Source: Actinomycetes bacterium
GTDB taxonomy: Bacteria > Actinomycetota > Acidimicrobiia > Acidimicrobiales > RAAP-2
Direction: 5' to 3'
NCBI GenBank assembly: GCA_021779735.1
Contig: JAJYAC010000004.1
Span: 1 to 64,000, forward strand
Length of the DNA: 64,000 bases
Every line of letters begins with the position of its first letter. Within the stretch, counting starts at the first letter, position 1. The position numbers were made by a program, and so were the translations under genes. Below are positions 49,712-59,118 of this stretch, piece by piece. The notes beneath the pieces are model-generated. The model searched no databases. It was given only the letters and a program-made list of their open reading frames with translations, and was not told the origin of the DNA.

Positions 49712-50445
49712 GCGTCCCCACCCCTCTTGGCCCGGGGCGACTTCGCCTTGAGCGAGTTCATCATCCCGGCGAGGCCCCGCTTGTTCGCCGGCACGTCGGC
49801 GGGCTGGAGGTGGCGGTAGAAGGCCTCGCGGATCGACTTGGTGCCGGTCGCCGGATTGGGCTCACCGCTCTGGCCGGCCTCGGCCTCGCGCACGCCCACG
49901 CCGAGCTCGCCGCTCCACTGGACAACACCCTCAAAGGAGGCGTCACCGGCAGGGCTCGTTGCGCGCATCCAGCCGCCGGTCATGGCCGACTCGCCCTCGC
50001 GCCAGTCCTCCCAGGGCAGGTGGCGCGGCTCGCCGGCGTCGTCGACGACGAGCTCGGCCTTGGTGTAGATCGCGTCGGCGCGGTTGGTGAAGGAGAACTC
50101 GAAGAGCTTGGACTCGGTGATCGCCTGCGTGGGGCACGCCTCGACGCACAGGTCGCAGTGGATGCAGCGCAGGTAGTTGATCTCGTAGGTGTAGCCGTAG
50201 CGCTCCCCCGGGCTGACCGGGTTCTCGGGATTGTCCGCGCCGCGCACGTAGATGCAGCCCACCGGGCACACCCCGGCGCACAGCTCGCAGCCGATGCACT
50301 TCTCCATGCCGTCCTCGTAGCGATTGAGGACGTGGCGCCCGTGCTGGCGCGGCTGCTTGGGCCGCTTGGCCTGGGGGTAGCTGGTCGTGACCGTCGGGCG
50401 CCCGATGTGGGCCAGCGTGAGGCGAAAGCCGCCGAAGAAACTCAT
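49708..50445 (-). CDS. nuoI: NADH-quinone oxidoreductase subunit I, 2x[4Fe-4S]
   Basis: The 245-residue ferredoxin-like subunit holds clusters N6a and N6b in CIGCELCAGVCPVGC and CIHCDLCVEACP. It carries electrons from NuoG towards NuoB. The C-terminal extension after cluster 2 (about 120 residues, polar, ending AKRGGDA) is longer than in enterobacterial NuoI but seen in actinobacteria. The start could be ATG 50445 or GTG 50454, whose G overlaps the nuoH TAG; the ATG is favoured because the FFGGF helix follows. Confidence 0.95.
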   Translation of the reverse strand: MSFFGGFRLTLAHIGRPTVTTSYPQAKRPKQPRQHGRHVLNRYEDGMEKCIGCELCAGVCPVGCIYVRGADNPENPVSPGERYGYTYEINYLRCIHCDLCVEACPTQAITESKLFEFSFTNRADAIYTKAELVVDDAGEPRHLPWEDWREGESAMTGGWMRATSPAGDASFEGVVQWSGELGVGVREAEAGQSGEPNPATGTKSIREAFYRHLQPADVPANKRGLAGMMNSLKAKSPRAKRGGDA

Positions 50446-50453
50446 GGCACCCA

Positions 50454-51680
50454 CTACGCGTCCTCCTGGTCGGTCCACTCGCGCAGCACCTCGGGCGGCA
50501 CGGGTCGCGCGCCGATCACGGGCAGAACCGCCTCGGCGCCGCGCTCGCGGCTCGCGCCAATTTCAAAGGCCCGCGTCAGCATCGTCCAGGCGAGCAGGAC
50601 GACGGCGCCCATGGCAAAGCCCCAGGCCGGGGCGATGAGAAAGCCCGAGACCACGAGCAGCCAGCCGAGGCTGAGAGGGATGAGCCGCTTCCAGCCCAGG
50701 TCCATGAGCTGGTCGTAGCGAAAGCGCGGAAGGGCGGCGCGGAACCACACGTAGGAGAACGCAAAGATCGTCGTCTTGAGAACGAACCACAGGATGGGAA
50801 AGATCCAGCGCAGGTGAGGAACAGGGGGCACCCACCCGGCGGGACCGCCAAAGAAGAGGGTGACCATGATCGCCGACATCGTGATGGTGTTCATGAACTC
50901 CGCGAGGTAGAAGATCGCGAAGCGAAACGACGAGTACTCGGTGTGAAATCCTCCGACGAGCTCGCTCTCGGCCTCGACAACGTCAAAGGGCGGGCGGTTC
51001 AGCTCGGCGGTGATGGCGATCAGGAACACGGCGAAGGGAATGAAGCCCAGACGCACCACGTTCCAGTGCCACAGGCCGTGTGCCTGGGCGGCGACGATGT
51101 CGTGGGTCGAGAGCGAGCCGGTGACGAGCACGACCATCACGATCGCCAGCCCCAGGGCGGCTTCGTAGCTGATCATCTGGGCGCTCGCGCGCACCGAGGA
51201 CAGGAGCGGGTACTTCGAGCCCGACGCCCACCCGGCGAGCATGACGCCGTAGACCGAGATCCCCGACATCGCGAGCATCAAGAGGATGCCCATGGGCGGA
51301 TTGGCCACCTGCAAGAGCACCGGGTGGCCCGCAATGGTGAGCGTGCCACCCACCGGCACGATGGCGAAGGTGATGATGCCCGGAATCAACGCGAGGAAGG
51401 GCGCCAACTTGAAGACGAAGCGGTCGGCCTCGGCCGGCATCAGGTCTTCCTTGAGCATCAGCTTGAGCCCGTCGGCCACGGTCTGGAGTAGTCCAAACGG
51501 TCCCCAGCGCTGGGGCCCAATGCGACTCTGCATGTCCGAGATGGCCTTGCGCTCGAACCAGATCATCACGATCACCGCGTTGAGCAAGACCGCGAAGGCC
51601 ACGACCACTCGCAGAAGCACGATGAGCACCACCGCGAGCGAGATGCCGTGGGCGTAGAGCGGATCGATCGAGGAGATCAT
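50454..51680 (-). CDS. nuoH: NADH-quinone oxidoreductase subunit H
   Basis: The 408-residue membrane subunit forms the quinone chamber with NuoB and NuoD. It has eight to nine helices with signatures WFERKAISDMQSRIGPQRWGPFGLLQTVADGLKL and ELNRPPFDVVEAESELVGGFHTEYS. ATG 51680 overlaps the nuoG stop (ATGA). Confidence 0.97.
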   Translation of the reverse strand: MISSIDPLYAHGISLAVVLIVLLRVVVAFAVLLNAVIVMIWFERKAISDMQSRIGPQRWGPFGLLQTVADGLKLMLKEDLMPAEADRFVFKLAPFLALIPGIITFAIVPVGGTLTIAGHPVLLQVANPPMGILLMLAMSGISVYGVMLAGWASGSKYPLLSSVRASAQMISYEAALGLAIVMVVLVTGSLSTHDIVAAQAHGLWHWNVVRLGFIPFAVFLIAITAELNRPPFDVVEAESELVGGFHTEYSSFRFAIFYLAEFMNTITMSAIMVTLFFGGPAGWVPPVPHLRWIFPILWFVLKTTIFAFSYVWFRAALPRFRYDQLMDLGWKRLIPLSLGWLLVVSGFLIAPAWGFAMGAVVLLAWTMLTRAFEIGASRERGAEAVLPVIGARPVPPEVLREWTDQEDA

Positions 51681-54256
51681 CGAGACTCCAGTCGCACGAG
51701 GGTGAGCGTCTGGGACGAGCACAGTCGCGAGAGCAGATTCTCGCCGTCGCGTCGCGTACCAAAGCCCACCTCGGCCACCCCGCGCGGCACCGCGTCGTCG
51801 CTGGCCACCGGCAGCGTCACGCGCTCGTTCTCTCCCACCACGCTCACCGTGTCACCCGTCACAAGTCCCAGGCGATCGAGGTCGGCGTGGTGCGCGCGCA
51901 GCGTCGTCTCGTCGATGAGGCCCCGCAGCGAGGGCGAACCAGACATCGCGATCCCGTGGTCGTAGAGGCGCCGGCTGGCGAAGAGGCGCAACGAGTACGC
52001 GTCCACGTGCGGCAGCGCCACGCCGGATCCGGCCGTGACCTGGTCCCAGGTCACCGGCGCCGACGAGCCGTGGCCGTGCGCGTGGGCGAGGACCGTGTCG
52101 CCGGCGAACTCGCCCTGGCCCAGGGCGTCGGTCGAGCGCACCCCCGGAAAGGCCATGGGGTCGAGCGTGCGCCTCGCGCTGCGTTCGCCGGTGCTCGCGA
52201 GCACGCCGTCAGCGCTCGCGTCGTTGAGCACCGAGAGAGCCGGGTACCCGGTCGTCTCCTCGAGGAGCTTGGCCGCGACCTCGAGGGAGGTGACCTCGGG
52301 CGAGGCGCCCAACGCCACCGCGAGCTCGGCGGCGATCGTCACGTCGTCCCAGGCCGAGCCGGGCGCGGCGACTTTGGCGGCGAGGGCGCTGACGCGGCCC
52401 TCGAGATTGGTCACCGTACCGCGACGCTCGTGCGAGACCGCCGCGGGCAATACGACGTCCGCGTACGCGAGGCTGGCCCCACCGTGACCGGTCACCGCCA
52501 CCACGTGAGCCCTCTCGAGGGCCGCGCGGGCGCGCTCGACGTCGAGCACATTGCCCAGGAGGCAGCCCCCCAGCAGCACGACCGCGCTCTGGGCGCCACT
52601 GGAGAGAGCGTCAATCTGGGCGAGAGTGTCGCGTCCGGGCGCGCCGAGGCGACGCCCCGGGGCTAGCCCCGGCGCGAGACCCATGTCGAGGGCGCCTCGC
52701 ACGTTGGCGCGACGCAGGGCGACGAGAAAGCGCGCGCGCGGGAACCGCTCGGCGAGCGTGCGCAGCGCGGTCTCGATGACCGCGGGGTCCTCGGCCAGGT
52801 TGGGCCGTCCCACCACGACGACGACACCCTCGCCGTCACCCAGCAGCTCGCGCGCGCTCGCGATGTCGGCTGCACTGGCGGCGATGTCGGCCGTCGGCGT
52901 CTCGCCGGCGAGCGCGTGGGCTACGAGGTGGGCCTCACCCGGTCGAACCGCGAGCGCGACGCGCGCGAGCGAACGCAGCGCGCTCGCGCCAAAGGCGAAC
53001 TCGATGAGAGCGCTTTTCTGGCGCACAGCCTCGCGCAGGCGTAGATAGAGCACCGGCAGCTCCTGGCGCAGGTCTCCGGTCAAGGTCACGATCACGCGCG
53101 CCGAGGCGGCGTCGTTGATGGTGGCGCCGGGCAGCGCCTGGAGCAGGCGCCCGTCGAGTCCGTCGCCGTAGTGGCAGTCCACGTGCTCGGTGTCCAGCAC
53201 CTCGCGCGCGAAGCGGCTCCACGCGTACGCCGCCTCGTTGGTGAGAGCGGCGCCACCGATGACGCCCACGCCGTCGGGTCCGCGCGAAGACTCCCCCAGC
53301 ACCGCGGCGGCGCGCGCGAGGGCGTGCGACCAGCTCGTCGGGGTTAGGACGCCGTCTTCGCGCACCATCGGCACGCTCACGCGTGTCGCCGGCGAGAGCA
53401 CGTCAGTGCTCTCCTCGTTGCCGTCGACGCTGTCGAGGCTGAAGCGGCCCTTGTCACAGAGCCACCCGTGATTCACCGCGTCGCTGTCGAGGCCGAGCAC
53501 GCGACTGAGACGCCCGCCCGAGGACTGCACCGCGATGCGACATCCCACCGCGCAGGTCGTGCACGTGCTCTCGACCTGATCGAGGTCCCAGGGGCGTGCG
53601 CTGAAGCGATAGGGCTTGGCCGTGAGGGCCCCCACCGGGCAGATCTGGACCGTGTTGCCCGAAAACACCGAGTCGAAGGGCTGGGTGGGCGAGGGCGCTA
53701 CCTCGAGAAGGTCGCCCCGGCCGGCGAAGTCGATTTGGGCGTCGCCGGCGACCTCGGCGGCGAAACGGGTGCAGCGCGAGCACTGGATGCAGCGCTCGCG
53801 GTCGAGCAGGACCAGTTCGCCGATGGGGATCGGCTTTTCGAAGTGGCGCTTCTCCTCGACGAAGCGCGTCTCGCCCGAGCCGTGGGCCAGGGTCTGATCC
53901 TGCAGGGGGCACTCGCCGCCCTTGTCACAGACCGGGCAGTCGAGGGGGTGATTGGCGAGGAGGAACTCGAGGACGCCGTCTTGGGCCTTCTTGACCTTCT
54001 CGGAGTCGGTGACCACGGCCATGCCGTCGTTCACGCGCAGGTAGCACGAGGGCTGCAGCGTCGCCCCGCGTGGGCCCTCGACCTCGACGAGGCACATGCG
54101 ACACACCCCCACCGGCTCCATGCGCGGGTGGTAGCAAAAGCGCGGAATGTACGTGCCCGCCCGCTCGGCGACGCTGATCAAGAGCTCGCCCGGCGCGGCC
54201 ACGACGGGCCGTCCGTTGAGCGTGATGGTCACGGTGGTGGGGGTTTCGTCAGCCAT
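51677..54256 (-). CDS. nuoG: NADH-quinone oxidoreductase subunit G
   Basis: The 859-residue subunit carries a chain of iron-sulfur clusters: a [2Fe-2S] site (PRFCYHPRMEPVGVCRMCLVEVEG), a His-Cys3 site (HPLDCPVCDKGGECPLQD), CIQCSRC for the next cluster, and an N7-type site CTTCAVGC plus WLCDKGRF. The C-terminal two-thirds is a molybdopterin-oxidoreductase-like fold without a required cofactor. It overlaps nuoF by eight bases. Confidence 0.96.
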   Translation of the reverse strand: MADETPTTVTITLNGRPVVAAPGELLISVAERAGTYIPRFCYHPRMEPVGVCRMCLVEVEGPRGATLQPSCYLRVNDGMAVVTDSEKVKKAQDGVLEFLLANHPLDCPVCDKGGECPLQDQTLAHGSGETRFVEEKRHFEKPIPIGELVLLDRERCIQCSRCTRFAAEVAGDAQIDFAGRGDLLEVAPSPTQPFDSVFSGNTVQICPVGALTAKPYRFSARPWDLDQVESTCTTCAVGCRIAVQSSGGRLSRVLGLDSDAVNHGWLCDKGRFSLDSVDGNEESTDVLSPATRVSVPMVREDGVLTPTSWSHALARAAAVLGESSRGPDGVGVIGGAALTNEAAYAWSRFAREVLDTEHVDCHYGDGLDGRLLQALPGATINDAASARVIVTLTGDLRQELPVLYLRLREAVRQKSALIEFAFGASALRSLARVALAVRPGEAHLVAHALAGETPTADIAASAADIASARELLGDGEGVVVVVGRPNLAEDPAVIETALRTLAERFPRARFLVALRRANVRGALDMGLAPGLAPGRRLGAPGRDTLAQIDALSSGAQSAVVLLGGCLLGNVLDVERARAALERAHVVAVTGHGGASLAYADVVLPAAVSHERRGTVTNLEGRVSALAAKVAAPGSAWDDVTIAAELAVALGASPEVTSLEVAAKLLEETTGYPALSVLNDASADGVLASTGERSARRTLDPMAFPGVRSTDALGQGEFAGDTVLAHAHGHGSSAPVTWDQVTAGSGVALPHVDAYSLRLFASRRLYDHGIAMSGSPSLRGLIDETTLRAHHADLDRLGLVTGDTVSVVGENERVTLPVASDDAVPRGVAEVGFGTRRDGENLLSRLCSSQTLTLVRLESR

Positions 54257-55553
54257 GCGGGCAGCTCCCGTGATCGACGTGGGCGACGAAGTCGTCGCGG
54301 AACAGTGAGAGAGCCGAGTGAATCGACGAGGGTATCGACGATCCCAGCACGCAGATGGTCGTCTGCTGGGGCGGCCAGGTGAGACCCGGCGCGATGTTGT
54401 CGGCGAGGTCGAGGAGCAGGTCGAGGTCCTCGACGCGTCCGCCGCCGTGCTCGAGGCGATAGAGGATGCGCTCGAGCCAGCCCGAGCCCTCGCGACAGGG
54501 CGTGCACTGTCCGCAGGACTCGCGCGAGAAGAACTTCGTGATGCGCCAGGCCGCGCGCACGACGCAGCTGTCCTCGTCCAAGACCACGATCGAGCCCGAG
54601 CCGAGCATCGAGCCCTCGGCCGCGACCTCGTCTTGACCGAGGGCCAGGTCGAGCTGATCGGGGCCGAACCACGGCGCCGAGACGCCGCCAGGGATGATGG
54701 CCCTGACGGCCTTGTCCCCGATGACCCCGCCGCCCAGGGCGGGGTCGTAGATGATGTCGCGAAAGGTGTTCTTCACCATTTCGATCTCGTAGACGCCCGG
54801 GTTGTTCACCCGTCCGGCCAGAGCGAAGAGACGCGTGCCGGTCGATCGCCCGGCGCCGAGCGCGGCGAAGGCGGCGCCCGAGTGGGTGACGATCCAGGGC
54901 AGGTTCGACATCGTCTCGACGTTGTTGACAACCGTCGGCTCCCCGTAGAGGCCGGTCACTGCGGGGAAGAAGGGTGGCTTGATGCGCGGAAATCCCCGCT
55001 TGCCCTCGAGGGCCTCGATGAGACTCGTCTCCTCGCCACAGATGTAGGCCCCCGCGCCGGGGTGCACGACGATGTCGAGGCTAAAGGACGAGCCGAAGAT
55101 GTGACGACCGAGGGCGCCGTGCTCGTAGGCCTCGTTGACGGCCTGCTGGACGCGCTCGAGTCCCAGCGCGAACTCCCCGCGCAAGAAGATGAAGGCGCGA
55201 GTGACCTGCAGGGCGTAGGCGGCGATGATGACGCCCTCGACGAGCTGGTGGGGATCGCGCTCGACGAGGTAGTGGTCCTTGAAGGTCGCCGGCTCGGACT
55301 CGTCACCGTTGACCACGAGGTAGGACACGGCGGACTTGCGCAGCATCGACCACTTGCGCCCCGCGGGAAAGCCCGCGCCGCCGCGGCCCAGCAGGGAGGC
55401 GGCGTCGACCTCGGCGGCGACCTGTTCGGGAAACATCGAAAGCGCCTTGGTGAGACCGGCGTAGCCACCGGTCGCCAGGTAGCGCGTGAGGGTGAAGGAG
55501 TCGGCGAAGTCTTTGCGGCTCGTGACGATGCGCGGCGAGTCGAGGAAGGCCAC
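54249..55553 (-). CDS. nuoF: NADH-quinone oxidoreductase subunit F
   Basis: The 434-residue NADH-oxidising subunit binds FMN and NADH (GRGGAGFPAGRKW, NGDESEPATFKDH) and cluster N3 (ESCGQCTPCREGSGWL). It accepts hydride from NADH. GTG 55553 shares one base with the nuoE TAG stop. The C-terminus ends HVDHGSCPHG, with a pair of extra Cys/His residues. Confidence 0.97.
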   Translation of the reverse strand: MAFLDSPRIVTSRKDFADSFTLTRYLATGGYAGLTKALSMFPEQVAAEVDAASLLGRGGAGFPAGRKWSMLRKSAVSYLVVNGDESEPATFKDHYLVERDPHQLVEGVIIAAYALQVTRAFIFLRGEFALGLERVQQAVNEAYEHGALGRHIFGSSFSLDIVVHPGAGAYICGEETSLIEALEGKRGFPRIKPPFFPAVTGLYGEPTVVNNVETMSNLPWIVTHSGAAFAALGAGRSTGTRLFALAGRVNNPGVYEIEMVKNTFRDIIYDPALGGGVIGDKAVRAIIPGGVSAPWFGPDQLDLALGQDEVAAEGSMLGSGSIVVLDEDSCVVRAAWRITKFFSRESCGQCTPCREGSGWLERILYRLEHGGGRVEDLDLLLDLADNIAPGLTWPPQQTTICVLGSSIPSSIHSALSLFRDDFVAHVDHGSCPHG

Positions 55554-56161
55554 TACTGCTCCCTCAACGCGCGCGCGTCGCGCGCACTCGCGCGCTCGGC
55601 GGCGATCTCGGCGCTGTCGACGCGCAGTCCCCCGCTGCGGCGCACGCGAATGAGCGTTCCGTGGGGGGGGACATCGTGATCGAGACGGCCCGCGCGCAGG
55701 TCCGCGACGAGGCCGTCAAAGGCCTCGGGGGTCGTGGTGCGCACGTAGCGGTGATTGACCTGCACGACGGGCGCGACGTTGCAGTCCGCGAGGCACTCGG
55801 TCTCTTCGAGGGTGAAGAGGCCGTCGTCACTCGTGGCCCCCACCGCGCAGCCGAGGACCTCGCTCGCGTGGGCCAGGAGTTCCTCTCCCCCACGCAACAG
55901 GCACGCGATGTTCGTGCACACGCCCACGACGTAGCGCCCGACGGGCTCGAGGTGGAACATGTCGTAGAAGGACGCGGTGCCGCGCACCTCGGCCGGCGTG
56001 GTGCCCGTCAACTCGGCGACCTCGGCCATGGCCTCGTCGGTGAGATAGCCGTCTTGCTCCTGGCACAGGTGCAGCAGCGGCAACATCGCCGAACGTCGCG
56101 ACGGGTAGAGCGAGACGAGCTCCTCGGCCCGCTGTCGCATCTCGGTTCGCAGGTGACTCAT
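55553..56161 (-). CDS. nuoE: NADH-quinone oxidoreductase subunit E
   Basis: The 202-residue thioredoxin-like subunit has the [2Fe-2S] ligands in CTNIAC and ECLADCNVAP. It sits next to NuoF in the NADH-dehydrogenase module. A C-terminal extension of ~40 residues is rich in Arg and Ala. ATG 56161 overlaps the nuoD stop. Confidence 0.95.
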   Translation of the reverse strand: MSHLRTEMRQRAEELVSLYPSRRSAMLPLLHLCQEQDGYLTDEAMAEVAELTGTTPAEVRGTASFYDMFHLEPVGRYVVGVCTNIACLLRGGEELLAHASEVLGCAVGATSDDGLFTLEETECLADCNVAPVVQVNHRYVRTTTPEAFDGLVADLRAGRLDHDVPPHGTLIRVRRSGGLRVDSAEIAAERASARDARALREQ

Positions 56162-57510
56162 CGATCAACTTCTCCCAGGACCGGATCGACCGTCGAAATG
56201 ACGGTGATGGCGTCAGAGATGGAGCCGCCGCGCATCAGCAGCGGGACGGCCTGGAGGTTCACGAAACTCGGCGCGCGCACGTGGATGCGCCAGGGCTTGG
56301 CCCCGCCGTCGGCGACGAGGTAGCAGCCGAGCTCGCCCCGCGGGGACTCCACCGCCGAGTAGACCTCGCCCGCGGGCACGCGAAAGCCCTCAGTGAAGAG
56401 CTTGAAGTGGTGGATCAGGGCCTCCATGGACTCGCCGATGCGCGCGCGCGGTGGCGGGGTCACCTTGGGGTCCTGGCTGCGGTAGTCGCCCGCGGGCATC
56501 ATCTCCACGCACTGGCGCACGATGCGAATCGACTCGCGAATCTCGTTGAGGCGAATGGCGTAGCGATCGAAGTTGTCCCCGTAGGTGCCTACGATCACAT
56601 CGAACTCGACCTGGTCGTAGGCGAGGTAGGGCATCGTGCGCCGCAGGTCCCAGGCGACGCCCGTCGAGCGCAGCAGCGGACCCGTCACGCCGAGGGCGAG
56701 CGCCTCCTCGGCCATGATGGGCGCGACGCCGATCATGCGCTGGCGAAAGATGGGCTGACCGGTGAGGAGCTGGTCGTACTCGAACGTGCGCTCGTAGATG
56801 GTGTCACAGATCACCGTCACGTCGTCCTGCCAGCCGTCGGGCAGGTCGGCCGCCACGCCGCCGGGTCGCACGTAGTTCAAGTTCATGCGAAGTCCCGCGG
56901 TCTTCTCAAAGAAGGCCAGTACGAGCTCGCGTTCGCGCAACCCGTAGATCATCATCGACGACGAGCCCAGGTCCATGCCGTTGGTCGCCATCCACACGAG
57001 GTGCGAGGAGATGCGATTGAGCTCGCTCATCATCATGCGAATCCACGTGGCGCGCTCGGGGATCTCGACGCCGAGGAGCTTCTCGACCGCGAGAGAGTAG
57101 GAGAGCTCGTTGATCACCGGGCTCAGGTAGTCCATGCGCGTGACGTTCGTCGCGCCCTGGACGTAACTCAGCTCCTCGCCGGTCTTTTCCATGCCGGTGT
57201 GCAGGTAGCCAATCACGGGCTTCGTGCGCAGCACGAACTCGCCGTCGAGCTCGAGCATCAGGCGCAGCACCCCGTGGGTCGAGGGGTGCGACGGGCCCAT
57301 GTTGAGGATCATCGTCTCGTCGTCGGGACGCTCGACGTCGATCGAGCGCGCGTCGAGCACGCGGCCGTCGAGGCGCAGCACGGCGCCGACTTCGCGCCCG
57401 AGCTCGTTAGAGGGCGTGAGATCACGTCGCTGGAGTTCCTGGGCGCCCTCGGAGGTCTCGGCCGTGAGCAGGTCAACCCGCTCGGCCGCGCGCACGGTGG
57501 GTTCGCTCAT
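56158..57510 (-). CDS. nuoD: NADH-quinone oxidoreductase subunit D
   Basis: The 450-residue 49-kDa-type subunit shapes the quinone pocket. Signatures include NMGPSHPSTHGVLRLMLELDGE, with the conserved His, GYLHTGMEKTGEE and ESPRGELGCYLVADGGAKPWR. NuoC and NuoD are separate here, not fused. Its start overlaps the nuoC stop. Confidence 0.97.
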   Translation of the reverse strand: MSEPTVRAAERVDLLTAETSEGAQELQRRDLTPSNELGREVGAVLRLDGRVLDARSIDVERPDDETMILNMGPSHPSTHGVLRLMLELDGEFVLRTKPVIGYLHTGMEKTGEELSYVQGATNVTRMDYLSPVINELSYSLAVEKLLGVEIPERATWIRMMMSELNRISSHLVWMATNGMDLGSSSMMIYGLRERELVLAFFEKTAGLRMNLNYVRPGGVAADLPDGWQDDVTVICDTIYERTFEYDQLLTGQPIFRQRMIGVAPIMAEEALALGVTGPLLRSTGVAWDLRRTMPYLAYDQVEFDVIVGTYGDNFDRYAIRLNEIRESIRIVRQCVEMMPAGDYRSQDPKVTPPPRARIGESMEALIHHFKLFTEGFRVPAGEVYSAVESPRGELGCYLVADGGAKPWRIHVRAPSFVNLQAVPLLMRGGSISDAITVISTVDPVLGEVDR

Positions 57511-57998
57511 CGGGGACCCGGCGCTTCCTTGAACTGCACGGGCACGCGTCCCACGGCGTAGTCCTTGCGCAGGGGGTGACCCTCCCAGTCCTCGGGCATG
57601 AGAATGCGCGTCAGGTCGGGGTGTCCGTGAAAGATCACGCCCATCAAGTCAAAGGCCTCGCGCTCCATTGCCTCCACGCCGGGGTAGAGCGCGAAGAGCG
57701 AGTCCACCTCGGGCGCGTCGCCGGCCTGGACGCGCACGCGCACGCGCGAGCGCTTGGTCAGGCTGAGCAGGTTCACCACCACCTCGAAGCGAGTGGCCGC
57801 CACGCCCTCGGGCAGCGGACGATCGTCGTGGCCCAGGTAGTCCACCGCGCACAGGTCCGAGCACATCTCGTAGCCACTCGCCTTGAACGCGGCCACGAGC
57901 GCGACGTACTGATCGCGCGTGGGAAAGCACGCGACGTCGGTGGCGGGGGCGTCGGCGACGATGACGCCCGCGGGAGCGTCGACGGGCAGGTCGATCAC
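57507..57998 (-). CDS. nuoC: NADH-quinone oxidoreductase subunit C
   Basis: The 163-residue 30-kDa-type subunit has the family end motif [27 protein letters not shown] and LRKDY. It belongs to the peripheral arm. GTG 57998 overlaps the nuoB TGA. Upstream codons in this frame lie over nuoB and are not part of the gene. Confidence 0.95.
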   Translation of the reverse strand: MIDLPVDAPAGVIVADAPATDVACFPTRDQYVALVAAFKASGYEMCSDLCAVDYLGHDDRPLPEGVAATRFEVVVNLLSLTKRSRVRVRVQAGDAPEVDSLFALYPGVEAMEREAFDLMGVIFHGHPDLTRILMPEDWEGHPLRKDYAVGRVPVQFKEAPGPR

Positions 57999-58558
57999 TT
58001 GGGCGTCCCCAGTCTGACGGCGACCGGCACCTGGGGCGTCCACGGGCTCTCCTCGTTCGCGAGCTGAATGGGACGGCCCTCGTGGCGGCGCTTCATGATC
58101 TCGTTGGTGCGAATCGACTCGTGGAGCGTGAGGATCGAGTGCATCAGCGTCTCGGGGCTCGGCGGACACCCCGGTGCGTACACGTCGACGGGCACGATCT
58201 GGTCGACGCCCTGGACGATCGCGTAGTTGTTGAACAGTCCGCCGGTCGAGGCGCACACGCCCATGGAGATGACCCACTTGGGTTCCATCATCTGGTCGTA
58301 GACCTGACGCAGCACGGGGGCCATCTTCTGAGAGACCCGTCCGGCGACGATCATGAGGTCGCTCTGGCGCGGGGAGGCGCGAAAGACCTCCATGCCGTAG
58401 CGCGCGAGGTCGAAGTCCGCCGCGCCGCTCGCCATCATCTCAATGGCGCAACAGGCCAGACCGAAGGCGGCCGGCCAGAGCGACGCGCGACGCGCCCAGC
58501 GCACGAGGTCCTCGACACGGCCGGTAAGAAAGTTGTGTTGCAGGTCCTCTAACGCCAC
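57995..58558 (-). CDS. nuoB: NADH-quinone oxidoreductase subunit B
   Basis: The 187-residue subunit holds cluster N2, the last electron donor to menaquinone, through the tandem Cys of LACCAIEMM, a Cys in VCASTGG and a Cys in PGCPPSPE. Its GTG shares a base with the nuoA TAG stop. Confidence 0.97.
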   Translation of the reverse strand: MALEDLQHNFLTGRVEDLVRWARRASLWPAAFGLACCAIEMMASGAADFDLARYGMEVFRASPRQSDLMIVAGRVSQKMAPVLRQVYDQMMEPKWVISMGVCASTGGLFNNYAIVQGVDQIVPVDVYAPGCPPSPETLMHSILTLHESIRTNEIMKRRHEGRPIQLANEESPWTPQVPVAVRLGTPK

Positions 58559-59010
58559 TACGCAACCCGCTCTACGTCGGCGCCTAGGCGCACGATGGTC
58601 GACGACGAGGTCCGAGCCGGCAGGCCCGGCGTGAGGTGCTTGACCGGGCCCCAGGTCAGCGCGCCCTCGGAGACGAGAAAGAGCAGCGCGGCGAAGACGG
58701 CGAGCGAAAAGGCCAGCACCTCGACCAACGCGAAGGCGCCCAGCTGGCGAAAGACCACCGCGAAGGGGTAGAGGAAGACGATCTCGATGTCGAAGATGAC
58801 AAAGATCATCGCCACCAAGTAGAAGCGAACGGGGAACCGCTGCGGGGGGTCAATCTCGGGGACAATGCCACACTCGTAAGGCGCGAGCTTCGCCTCCGTG
58901 AGGCGCTTGCGCGGCGCCAACATCGACGACGCGACCAGCGACCCTGAAGCGAACAGCACTCCGAGTATGAGCAGTCCCAGTATTGGCAGGTACTGGTTCA
59001 CGTTCATCAT
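58558..59010 (-). CDS. nuoA: NADH-quinone oxidoreductase subunit A
   Basis: The 150-residue membrane subunit has three helices and the conserved motif [37 protein letters not shown] (Cys and acidic residues of the quinone loop). It heads the nuo operon. The start is ATG 59010 or 59007; a strong ribosome-binding site is not visible. Upstream in-frame GTG codons would add residues of no recognisable homology. Confidence 0.93.
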   Translation of the reverse strand: MMNVNQYLPILGLLILGVLFASGSLVASSMLAPRKRLTEAKLAPYECGIVPEIDPPQRFPVRFYLVAMIFVIFDIEIVFLYPFAVVFRQLGAFALVEVLAFSLAVFAALLFLVSEGALTWGPVKHLTPGLPARTSSSTIVRLGADVERVA

Positions 59011-59106
59011 TTCTACCAGAATCACCAGGGTCACTTTTCGCGTCTCGCGCAGAGTCCAACGTCCTCGCGGGTGAGCGCGGCGCGAAGCGCGTCGCACGGG
59101 GCGACC

Positions 59107-59112
59107 TAATGT
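59107..59112 (+). promoter_or_regulatory. -10 element, leaderless start of MenJ-like gene
   Basis: TAATGT ends six bases before GTG 59119. It lies in the 108-base divergent gap with nuoA; no clear nuoA promoter was found there. Confidence 0.42.
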
Positions 59113-59118
59113 GGTCGA